A stretch of 64,000 nucleotides of DNA from Penelope pileata (taxonomy: Eukaryota > Chordata > Aves > Galliformes > Cracidae), in assembly GCA_013396635.1 (NCBI GenBank), contig WBMW01001653.1, positions 17,509-81,508 of the forward strand. Reading direction: 5' to 3'. A program made the translations under genes and the position numbers. The number at the start of each line of letters is the position of its first letter. Position 1 is the first letter of the stretch. Shown in pieces: positions 48,675 to 60,800 of this stretch. The notes under the pieces are model-generated. The model did not search any database. It worked only from the letters and a program-made list of their open reading frames with translations, and was not told the origin of the DNA.

Positions 48675-48863
48675 ATGGCGGAGAGTCACTCAGCGGCCGC
48701 GCAGGGAGAACCTCTCACCCTTGGCGGGTCCGGAGCGCCCGGCCCGGAGCCGGAGACGCGACGGCTGAGCGAGCTGCGCGTGATCGATCTGCGGGCGGAG
48801 CTGAAGCGGCGCAGCCTGGACAGCGGCGGCAACAAGAGCGTCCTCACCGAGCGGCTCCGCAGG
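48675..48863 (+). CDS. SAFB2: SAFB2 exon 1, SAP domain
   Basis: 63 codons from ATG to a phase-0 donor (gtgagc at 48864). The first 28 residues are Ala, Gly and Pro rich. Residues from about 30 give the SAP helix-turn-helix, with the conserved LRVIDLRAEL and GGNKSVLTERL elements. This domain binds AT-rich scaffold/matrix-attachment DNA. The ATG is the first in a good context after a TATA-less CpG promoter. Confidence 0.93.
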
Positions 48864-51800
48864 GTGAGCGCGAGGCCCCTCGGGGGCGCGGGGCGCGTGC
48901 GCGGCCCTCGCGCGGCCCTGAGGAAAATGGCGCCAAAGCAGCGCTGAGGGGAGCGGGGGGCGCGGGGCTGCTGCGTGAGTCCGGCGCAGCCCGTGGCTCC
49001 CGGCCGGAGCGTGCCCGGTGTCACGCAGCTCTGGGCACTGCCGCGCGCTGCGCTCCGGTCCCGCAGTGCCGCGCTGGGGCTTTGCTGCGCGCAGACCGCT
49101 CCCGGCCGTTGGTGCCTCAGCGTCGCGCAGACACCGTCCGTGAGCTGTGCGGTCCGCGGTACTGAGGGAGCGTAACTACAGATACGGGGAGACCGGCTGC
49201 TTACGGGGTCCCGTAGTGACGGGACGAGGGGGAGCAGCTTTAAGCTGACAGCGGGTGGGTGTAGGCGTGCGCCTGTCGGGGCCGGGGGGTCTGTGAGGGC
49301 CCCTCCAGCCTCAGCCGTTCCATGGTTCTGTCACAGCCGCGGGTGTCTGCCCCGAAACTGACTGCAGCGGCAGAGAGGACGGGCAGGATGACATTGCCTT
49401 GCTTCCCAATTTCTGCTCCGTTTTTAGTTAAAGACAATGGGATTTCAGGTGTTTTTTTTTTTTTTTCTGGGTTTAGGTTACACTGCTGACTGCATCCCAG
49501 AAACATTGCACCAGCATTACTGTGTGCTCTGGGCACGCTGTGTTGCACGTCCAGGCTCCCTCAGCCTGATTCTGGCGTGGGGTTCTCGGTTTGGTGTGTC
49601 ACGCCGACAGAAGCACAAACAAATGTTATCTGTTTTCATATCTCTTCATCTTTTCCCTTTACTAGGCAATTGAGGAGGAAGGGGGGAATCCTGATGAAAT
49701 TCCAGTGATTGCGGAAAATATCATCAAGAAAACTCCAAAAAGAAGCAGCAAAGGTACAGGGGATTTGGAGAGGATCTCAGCTTCCCTCCTCATTGGGTTT
49801 TCTAGCGATTTTTGTCTGTTAAGCAGAATCTTGTTAATCTATCTTTGTTTCCCTAAATCTGCTTTTCCTTTTGGAAGAGTGCTTGGTTTAATTTTGGCAC
49901 TGTTGCTGAATGTTTTGCAATCACGTAGCTGCTACTAGCAGTACTTGCCTGGGCCAGGTTTGCATACAACTGGTTTTCTTTTCTTTTTCTTTTTTTTTTT
50001 TTTTGCTTTCCCCTCTTTCCTGTAAACGCCTCTAAAGAAATGAATGTGTGAGTTAAATAACTGCAGTTTCTACTGGGTCTCACATTGTAAGGGGTACACA
50101 GTGATGCTTCTTGCACAGACTTCAGACTGTGCCACATTACTGAACCCAGGTGGTACAAAAACACTCAATTTTGGAAAACAAGGAAAAAGTAGATAACTGA
50201 GTGGAATACCTGTTCTGATGGAACAAAATGTGACTTGAAGGATACGTGTTTGTGTCTTTCTATTCTAACAATCAATGTTACTAGGACGTAGACCAGATGA
50301 AGAGGGAGCTGAAGACAACGGCCTGGAAGAGGATTCTGGAGATGGACAGGTATGTGAAGCTGTGTTGGAAGTAAAGTAACAATAGTGTTGTTTTTAAGTT
50401 ACAATGACTATTATATATACTTTTTTTCTTTTTACAGGAGGATATTGAAGCAAGTTTGGATAACTTGCAAGATATTGACATGATGGATATTAGTGTGTTA
50501 GATGAAGCTGAAATAGATAATGGCAATGCTGTAGATTGCGGAGAGGATTACAGTGCTGATAATATTCTTGACTCACTGTCTGATAGTAAAGAAAATGCTG
50601 ATGCAGAAATGAAAGAACTTCCAGATCAGCCTACAGACTATGCTGTAGGTAACTTGGAGGCATCCCCACACTTTTCAGAAATTAAAGAAGAATCAAGAGA
50701 AATACCAGTAGTGATGGTATGCATCTCTTATGTGTGTGGAATCAGATTTTTGTTTTGTTTTGCTTTATGATAGTTTTTTTGTTTGCTTTGTTTTGTTTTT
50801 CAAATTAAATAGTGAAACCGTAGCTAAAGAGTAGTTGAAACAATTTGGGGCTCTACCAGTTCTCTTCATTATTACTTTTTGTTCTTTTACGTATTTGTGG
50901 AAATATCATTCTTGATTTTAATTGCTTTGATGTTTTTTGTGTGTGTCATATTACTGTATAAATTAGTGGTATCCCAGAAAACAATGTTTTAGTAATGCCT
51001 TGAACTCAATGCTTCACCTTATACTTAAATTCATATTTTCATATCTTTCCTTTGTGTAGGAGGGTATGTGAAGCAAATAAGGCTGCAGTATTTGTATGTT
51101 TCATTTAATTCAGCTGAACAGCAACATACATGTATTCTAGATTTATTTTTTTTTAAGATATGGTTTTGCAGTTACTTATGTTTTGCAAGTATTTGTGTTG
51201 GCTTTTGGTGTTTGTCTGACTGTTGCACTGCTTTTATGACATTATTCATTTGGGCTACACTTTCCTCTAAGATACACTTTCCTCTAAGTCAAATGTTTTC
51301 ATCCTCAGACATGCCACAAAGTGTTTGAAGGAAGTTATTTGTATCCAGATCGGATAGGGAAGGGTAGCTCTTCCCTGTGTGTACACATTGTTTCATCACT
51401 GGTTTGTAGGATTCCCAAATGGGTATTTTTTTCCCCTCTACCTCTGAAAGTTACAGAAATCAGAACTTAACTGTATCCCCAAGCAATCCCCATTCCCCCC
51501 CCCCACTCAAGTCAAATGTGAACACTGAAAAAGTAGGTTTCTCAGTGATGAAAGTACTAGAATGTAGGTCACCTCCTGCAGTCTTCTTTTCTCAGTAAAG
51601 AACATAGTTATCTAGTCAGAGACTTCTTGGCTCTGTGTTTTTGCTGTAAATGAGAGGAGAAAAGAAACATTGCTGTCAAAATCAACATCCTTAATAACAT
51701 TTGTGAGCCAACCAATATTTCAGAAGTAATGATGACATCAATCGGTGGGGATGGGGGAGAGGAGTGACAGCCACCTGTCAGTTTGTAACCCCATTGGTTG

Positions 51801-54800
51801 TTTTGGGTGCTAGAGGTTTTTGCTTAATGTGAGTTGCCAGTGGAAATCATTTCCAGTCTTTGATTTCATTCACAATATCATTCTTTCATGATATTGTCTT
51901 GACTTATTTTCTTGTCATGATAATGACTTGTCTTCTCTTTACTTTTCAAGGTAGAGGTGGAAGATGTTGGAAACAGTTTCGATGCTACTTCATCTGAGTT
52001 AACTGTAATAAAGGTAAATTGTGACCGGTTTTTCTTTACAAGCGAGAAAGTGTAATACGTGCCATAAAAACTTCATAAAGAATGAAAACCTTGAAAAGTA
52101 ATGTTAAACCATCTTGTGAGAAATTTATTTAAAATCCAATAGTTTCAAATCTGAAGTAAGGTGAATCATAGTAACACTTCTCCAGATTCTTTCAGCAGGG
52201 GGAGGGGATGTGTTCCATCCTGAGTAACATCTTGACCTTTTATTGAATACTGATATTTCTCTCTCCCCACAGGAAATTGAAGAACTACCTTTGGAGCCAG
52301 GTACTGTTTAAAAATAAAATTAAAAAAAGTCCAGGGCTTTAAAACAGTTTAATTCTTCATTTAATCTTTTTTGTATCCCTATTTACTTTAATTCGTTTCT
52401 GTAGTGAACGTTATTATGATGGACAATCCAGGTCATGCAGGGTCATAGAGATTGGAAACCCAGTCATATCACCAGATCTGTGGATAACTGCTTTTTGAAA
52501 ACATGTATTTAATGTGATGAAATAATAGAACTCTCAACTACAATGGAGTTAAAGAGTGAGCCTTAAAGACACAAAGGTTCTGAACATTAAACAGATCTTG
52601 TGATATCACACTGTACTGTAGTTCTGTGAATATAAATACAGGAATGCAGGTAATGTAAAGTTTTGGTACAGAACAGAAACTAAAGAGTGGCTGGACTTCA
52701 GAAGAAGGAATACAGTGTCGTCATGGGAATTTTCTACGGACCATAATTGCTTTCTGGACTCAAATACACTCATGCACCATCAGAAGATGCCCAGTTCTTA
52801 TGTTGGACTGTCTGCTAAACGAATTTCACAGAAATTTGGAAATTGAACTCTCAGTGCATTGCTGTGTTCAGTTAAGCATCTTGGACTTTGGAAGCTAACT
52901 AGAGAAGAAACGGCTGCACGAACTTGTGAAGATTATCAAGGATGAGCCAGAAGGTTTTTGTTAAATCTGGGGGGGCATTTTTCTTCCCTGTTAACACGTG
53001 AGGGCTGATAGGGTGCTTTGTGAGAGCGCAGTCAGCGTAGTGCTTGTAACACTGTGTACACTAGGGTTTTCCAATCTCTGTGTAGCTTAGCAGTTCTCTT
53101 GGTGTTAGTGTGGCAGCCATGCCAGTTCCACGTTTGTGATTGCTGTATTTCCCTGGTGATTAAATGTTGTGCCATTCTATTCCTGTTAAATCCGTAGAAA
53201 ATGAGAAAATACTCGACATTTTGGGGGAAACTTGTAAATCTGAGCTCCTTATCGAAGAAGCCTCCGAAGCGGAGCAGCCACATGCACAGGAAGCAAGTAA
53301 CGTGGTGCCAGGCAAGAGGCTAGCAGAGGAAGAGGACGCTCTTGGTGCCGCTCAGTCGGAGGAAGATGCTTTAGATTTGGACAGCAAGTCGGCCCAAGCT
53401 ATGGCAAGGAAGGAGGCAAAGCGTTTAGTTGTAGCAAAAGGGGAGACAAGTGAACAGACAATAGAGGAAGAGAAGCTGGACTCTGACTCTGTAGGAGTAG
53501 AGAGCGTAAGCGATCAGAGTAGCAAGCGCTCGCAAGGCCTGGAAGCCTCTAGTGGGGAAACAGCGGAGAAGGGCGCAGGCGCCGAAGGCCAAGATGGCAA
53601 AGAAGATGCCAAGAAGACAGAAGAGAAAGCTAATTCAGAGGAATCCCCTGCTACTAAAGAGTCCTCAGCCAGTGAGGGCGGTGATCAGAAAAAGAGGTTT
53701 GTTTTTTCTCCGTTATAGACCAGATGCTATCTTTTTTCATTGGTCGTTAAGTGATGCGAATAAGCGGTTTCCTTCAATTGGCCACCGAGACTGATGAAAT
53801 TGTAGCCTATTCCTAAAGAATCTGTTTTATTTCTCCTTGTGCAGAATTTTTTTTTAACACCGAGGGTTTGATTTCTTTCCTTCCTCAACCTTCAAAGGTT
53901 GTTTTCTTAAATTACTCTAATTTCTGTCATCTGCCAAACAATTAATTGTCTCTTTAAGTATATGGGTCCCATATTTCCTGTCACTCTTCCAAAAATTTGC
54001 AATGGTACCTGTTATTTCAGAAGTAATTTACTGGTAGGTATAAAATCCTAGTCTGCAATCTAGACTTAATTTATGCTTATGCTCATTTGAATAACGTGTT
54101 GTTTTGTCTTTAGCCCAGTTGAGGAGGACAGAGATACAAAGCTAACCTCAAGAGATGAAAAAGGTATGCTGTTTTCCTTTTAAAAAAAAAAAAAAAAAAA
54201 AAACTGAAATAATTTAGGTCATACCTAACCATTTCTTTTGAGTCAATTGTTGTAAGTGTATGAATGAGTGAGTGGTATAGTAGTTCTGTGCAATTTTAAA
54301 TACATTGGTTTGCCTTTCTTTCAGGTTTTTGATGTCTCTAAGTGCATAAATGTGTGTATGTCTTCCCTGTCCTGCTTGTTCTGGAGTTTCCCATAGCTTT
54401 CTGAAGCAGTGGTTGGTGCTGAGATGACTGGCATTTGTCAGAAAATCTCAAAGATACCCAGCCTTTCTACTCTGCATCTTAATTCTGTTGAGGATTCATG
54501 ATGCAGTGAACCCTGAGTGCAGCTGTGACATGGGCAGGCTGTCAGAGTGTGAATTGTAGGTTTCAGTTCCTGTGACATCAGTAATGTTCTTTCTAACTGA
54601 TAAAGTTTAAAAGAAAAAAAAGTTGTTTATGAATTCTCATTTACTACTTTGTTGTCCTCATCAAAGTGATTAAAATATAGGAGGCTTATGTGTAGGTGAA
54701 AAGTCATTAAGATTCTTCAAACGCACCTGAAGTGTGGAGTTCAGAAGTTAACTTTTGAAGGCTGCAGTGTGTCTGGTGATTTTAAATTAAGTTTGTTTGG

Positions 54801-57800
54801 AAGCAGTAGAATTAGAATTGTCTTTAGAGAGGTTTATGGTGAAAAAAAGTAGAATTTCTAATAGCAGTTGTTTTTTCACTGTTGCATTCTTTCATAAATG
54901 TTTGTTTTTTTTCATGTTTGGCTTTTTTGTTTGCTTTTGATTAGGTCGTACGGGTAGTGGTTCTGGCAGAAATTTGTGGGTTAGTGGTCTTTCATCCTCT
55001 ACTAGAGCTACAGACTTGAAGAATCTTTTCAGCAAGTATGGAAAGGTGCGTAGTGGGCATGCAAGCTAGCAAATCAATCACTTCAATAGGATGACCTGAA
55101 ATTGAGCTTTTATTTTTTCTAATAACTGGGTGGGCAAAGCACTTTTCCTGTGTTCTTTTGAAACTGTATCTGGAAGTAATATACTTTGTAAACAATGTTG
55201 TCTGAGACATGGGCTTAAAGAAAAACACAGGTTTCAGAGAATCTGTGCAGCTACTGTGAAAACAATGCAATTCTTGACAGCATAGACCAGTGGTTCAGCA
55301 TTTAGTGTGCTGTTGTTTAATTAATGATTTACGTCTTGGTTAGCCAGTGATAGTTTTTTTCAAGTGGTATTCCTTTGAGAAGTCCAGTATGGGAGGGCAT
55401 GCTTTCATTTGTTCTTCAGTGCCAGCAGGGGTGTGAGTGTAGAAGTTGTGGAGGGGAGCTCTTTCCAAGACCATCTCCCCTTCCTCCTAGTACATCTCTG
55501 AATGTGGTATTAAATGTGTCACTGTGTGCTTGCCTCTGCACTCTCACACGTTGTCATTTGTGAATAGAAACTAACAGAGGTGTCTCCTAAGGAAAGACAG
55601 GTTAATGGTATTTTTTTCCTACTTACATGTTTTTAGGTTAGGTACCTGCTCAGCATCTTAAAGATAAATTTTCTGAGTGTAGTTTTTATGGTGGCCTCTC
55701 TTTCAAGAACTGATTCATAAAATCGGTTCCACAGTCCCTTGCAATCCAAACCATTCTATGATATTTTGTGAAGCAGAGCTTAGTGAGATGCTTCTAGAAG
55801 ACCACAGGCCCAATGCTATACAAGTATAAAATGATAACCTGTCCTTTACTGCTTGTAAAACGAGCTTAGCAGTGTTGTCTTCTTAGAATGCCAATGGAAT
55901 GTTATATGCCAAGAGTGTTTCCTTCATGTTAAAAGTGGGTACACACTATACCATTACCAGCAGACAAAGCTGCTCAAATGGGAAGTAAGGATTTATTTGG
56001 TCATGGCTCTGCAAACACAGAATAATTTTCTTTTTTCCCCCTAAAGGTGGTTGGTGCCAAAGTTGTGACAAATGCTCGCAGTCCAGGTGCTCGCTGTTAC
56101 GGCTTTGTTACAATGTCAACGTCTGAAGAAGCCACCAAGTGTATTAATCATCTCCACAGAACAGAGCTGCATGGAAAAATGATTTCTGTGGAAAAGGTGT
56201 GTGACAGTATAATGACAATAAAAGCGTGTAAGTCTAGTGCCTGTGTTTTATTATTAAAGACATTTATTGCTAAAATTCTAGGCAAAAAATGAACCAGCTG
56301 GGAAAAAGCCATCAGACAAAAAGGAAGGTGAAGCAAGGAAGGAAAAAGACAGGCACCATTCTGCAGATTCCAAATCTGAGAAGTAAAATGTTGTTGTTTT
56401 TTTTTTTGTATTTTTCTGTGCTTGAAGGCCACTCCTTTGAAATGCAGCCACGTGACAAAAGAGAACAGTAATCATAATAAGTCTTGATTTGCTTCATACT
56501 GCATCTGAAGTGGGGATGATACTGGAAGAATTGTGTTCTGTAGCCCTAAGTGCATCTCAGTTGGCCCTCTGCTCAAAAACGGGGTAGTCTTTGGGGTTTT
56601 ATGTCAAAACTTGTCAGTTATACAAAGAGATAATTTTGCTTTTTACATGAACCAGTATTTTTTATGAGAATTGTTTGTCTGATTCATTCATCTCTTTGAA
56701 CTGACAAATCTTTCTAGTAATTTGTCTGTCTTTTTGATAGACTGTTTGTATGATTTGTAAGCAATATTTCAACACTTGTTTTTCAAGTGGTCTTTTGCTT
56801 TTGAAAGAGGCGTTTTGCTTTACTACCTTTCATTATCTCATAAAAGTATTAAAAAAAAAAAAAAAGGCAAAGGAGGTGCTGCTTGCATCAGATGCTTAAG
56901 GTATTTGTTTGTAAAAGCTTCTCTCCTAGTGGAGCTCAACCTATAGCTGGGTGAGCTCTCTTCTCCCTATGCTATGCGTGAACTTAGAGGCAGAACAGAA
57001 GTCTTCTATTTCTAGCACTTGAACTCTACAGATACTCAGAAGGGTCAGCTGTAGTTTCTCACTTTCAGACAGCCCTGGTTGTAGTATTGTTTGCTACTCT
57101 TAAGCATGTGTACAAGTATGCATTGGCATACTGCTAGTGCTCAGCAGCATGGAAGTAGTTTTTTGCATGCTTTTTTTTTTTGTTTGTTTTATGGCTGACT
57201 GAATCGGTTAAGAGGGGTTATATGGTTTCTGTTGAGTGGTTTTTGTTAGATTTTCTATTAAAGCAAAGTTTGCCTATAGGTCTGTTGGTATTAAAAAGGA
57301 GGAGAAGACTGACAAAAAAGACGATAGTAAGAAATCAGAAAAAGATTCAAAAGATGAAAAGGAAGGAAAAGAGAAAGATGAGCAAAAGGCTGGACCCTCT
57401 GATCGATCTAGGGCGAGCAAATCAGGTAATTCTAGTTGTCCTTCAGATGTATTTTCAAGTATACTTGCTTTAAAAAATATGTAAACAACTGTGATGAAGC
57501 TCTTACTTCATGAACTGTGGCAAAAGTATGTGTTTTGCAGACACAAGAACCAATCTAAGTTTGCTTTCTGGTAACTACCATCCTTGCTAGAAATTGCTAC
57601 TTTACTGAAATTTTATGATGATTTTACTGCCCCAATTTTACCCCCAACTTACTGGTGAATTATTTAAATCAGCAAATTGTTGGTAAACTATTTAAATCAG
57701 GAATACATTCTTCCATAAGTCATTTAAGAACCTCAGTAAAATAACTCTACTGCTTAATAATCTTGATGGTTTAACATTTTTGTAAGAATTCTTTTATATC

Positions 57801-60800
57801 TTGGGTATTATTTATCCTTGGGTGTTGTTGCTTTCTAGCAAGTCGAGGAACTGAAAGGACAGTAGTGATGGATAAGTCTAAAGGAGAACCAGTTATTAGT
57901 GTGAAAACTTCTGCTTCAAAGGAGAGGGTAAGTACAACTTCCAGAGAGGTGTCCTTGTAAAACTAGATATAAAACAACTTCACATGCATTATAGTGGAAG
58001 AGTTTGTTTTTTTTTTACCTTGCGTATGGGGAACAGTTAACATCTCACAGCATTTTACAAAGCCTTAAGGTCTTAATGATGCTGGGAAGGTAAATGCTTG
58101 TGCCTCACATGCTTTATAGTCTCTACTGCTGTAGTTGTGGCAGTAGAAAAGTGGTTTGAAAACGGTGTTAAGATGATACACTTCAACAAGTGTGGTGACC
58201 AGTGACCTTTAAAGTGGTGTATCACTTACCACCAGTGCAAGTCAGATCATGTGTCTCTAATATTTATATACTCTTAAAGTCTTTAGAAGTTCTAGCCAAA
58301 TGCTGGGTACTTCTCCCTGACTTTTCCATGGAATTCCAACGTTATTTACCTCTAGGAGGGTATGATAACCTGTTTTGTTCAAGTTGGCATAAGGTGGGCA
58401 TTTTGCGTAGGAATTCTAGCTTGAAGTGCACTGTGTTCAGCTGATGTATTGTTTTGATTTAACTCAGAGTACAAAAAGTCAGGATCGCAAATCTGAGAGC
58501 AAAGAGAAGCAAGATATCTTATCATTTGATAAAATCAAAGAGCAGCGAGAACGTGAACGCCAGAGACAGAGAGAGCGAGAGATCAGGGAAACGGAAAGGC
58601 GCCGGTGAGTTTCCCACTTCTCTCAACTTTGGGTGGCATTTATTTGTATCCCCCTTATCTGTGCTTTGTACAGGGTACAAGTAGTTCTGTGTGGGCCCTT
58701 CCACATTTGTATCTGAGATCAGCTTGATCTTGTTACTTGTTATTAGAACAGATGTAATGCCAAATAGGGATGTTTTGCTACTGCAACCAGTCATCTCTAA
58801 GCTTAAGCTTTTGGGGAGACTGTTGGTGAATAATAACTCTCCTAGGTGCTTTCAGCTCACCTATCCTACTGAATCAGAGTTGAATTTTCATAATATTTTT
58901 GTTTTCCCTGAAAGTTTTAAAATATTTTCTAAATACTGTATTTGTCAGAGTTCTGCAGTAGAACATGCTATGCTCTATAACACTTTTATCAACCTAACTT
59001 AGAGTAGATATTGTTACTTATGTAGAATGCTTAACCTTACTTCAAGTGAGCAATAAAGCCTAGACTCAAGATAATTGACTGAAAAAAAATGTCTGGTTTT
59101 CAATTAGAGAGAGAGAGAGGCGGGAACGAGAACAACGTCTTCAGGCCATTCATGAACGGGATGAAAGGCAGAGGCTGCAGAGAGAGCGGGAGCGGCTTGA
59201 ATTTCAAAGGCAGCGTCTTGACAGAGAACGCTTGGAGAGGGAGAGATTGGAGAGAGAAAGAATGCACATAGAACAGGAAAGAAGAAGAGAACAGGAACGA
59301 ATCCAGCGAGAGAGGGAAGAGCTGCGACGTCAGCAGGAACAGCTGCGCTATGAACAGGAACGGCGGTCTGCGATGAGGCGGCCGTATGACCCGGATGGCA
59401 GGTAACAATAACTGGAATGAGATCCCAGACTCTTTGGCCATGACCATGTACAGATAAAGTATGCGATTTGTGAGTATTCTCACTAAAATTGTTATTGGGG
59501 TTCCCAACTGAAAGCTGGCTGACTTGTTACTGTTAATGTTTTACTACTGATCTTCAGAAAAAGCGAAAGTCGTACTTCAGTACGTGTAAGCACAACTTAA
59601 TTATAGCAGCTGTGAAAGAATTAGAAACTATTTCCCCAAGAGGAGTGACTGAGAGTAGAAATCCTGCACATAAACAGATATAGGATGCAAGAAGACAGTC
59701 TCAAGTTGTGCCAGGGAAGGCTTAGATTGGATATTGGGAAGAATTTCTTCATGGAGAAGGGTGGTCAAGCATTGGAACGGGCTGCCCAGGGAAGTGGTGG
59801 AGACACCATCCCTGCAGGTATTTAAAAGGTGTGTGGACGTGGCACTGAAGGATGTGGCTCAGTGATGGACTCCGTAGCTCAGGTTGGTGCTTGAGGCTGA
59901 TGGTCTTGAAGGTCTTTTCCAACTAAGAATGGCAGGATCATCTAAAGCAGGGATGCCAGCAGGGGCAGGTACTCATTCTCTTCTCACATCCACCTGTGCA
60001 GAGGTTACACTTCTTGTATGGAGTTGGTGCAGCTAGCTCCCTTTCTGAAAGTGAAATGCGACATCAGTTTAACCCTCTAGGGTTTTTAATTATAAATCAA
60101 AAATAACTGTTAGAATCATTGGATTGAGTGGGCTTTGAGCTCAAGAGAGCGAGAAAGGAAGATTGTATGAGATGTCTGCTGTGTCCTTTCTTGCAGGCGA
60201 GATGATCCGTACTGGCCAGAGGCAAAGCGGATGGCGATGGAGGACAGATACCACTCTGACTTTGTTCGTCAGGACCGCTTCCATGACTTTGACCACAGGG
60301 ATCGTGGCCGATACCAAGATCATTCTTTGGACAGGTCAGTAAGATGGTGGCTCTTCCTCCTGTACCTTTATGCAAATCAGGTGTCTGTTTCTGGTTTACT
60401 GTTGGCTTGAACAGTGCTAAAAGCAAACAAATGAGCCTTGTGCTTTTCTTCTGTCTGATTTTGCACATACTTGTAATCCTGTGTCTCCGTGACTAAGTAT
60501 ATGTCAAAAGGAGATCTGCTGCAGTGCTGAGGGAGATCCTACAATTTCTCTCAAGATGTATGGAAATCTGATTTGTGAATCCAGGTTGCTAGTCAAAGAT
60601 TTAACAATTTTGTTTTGCTTTAAAACTTTCTGTACTTCATAGCTTAGCTTACACTAACCTTAATTCCATGGAGTACAGAAATGCTTTCTGTATAGTGCTG
60701 TGGACACTTCTGGCTTGCTCTCAGAGGAGTTTTGGCAAGAGCTGCACCCCATTACTTCTGCTCATAACTCATTTCTGATGCTGGTAGGTTCACTCTGTGT

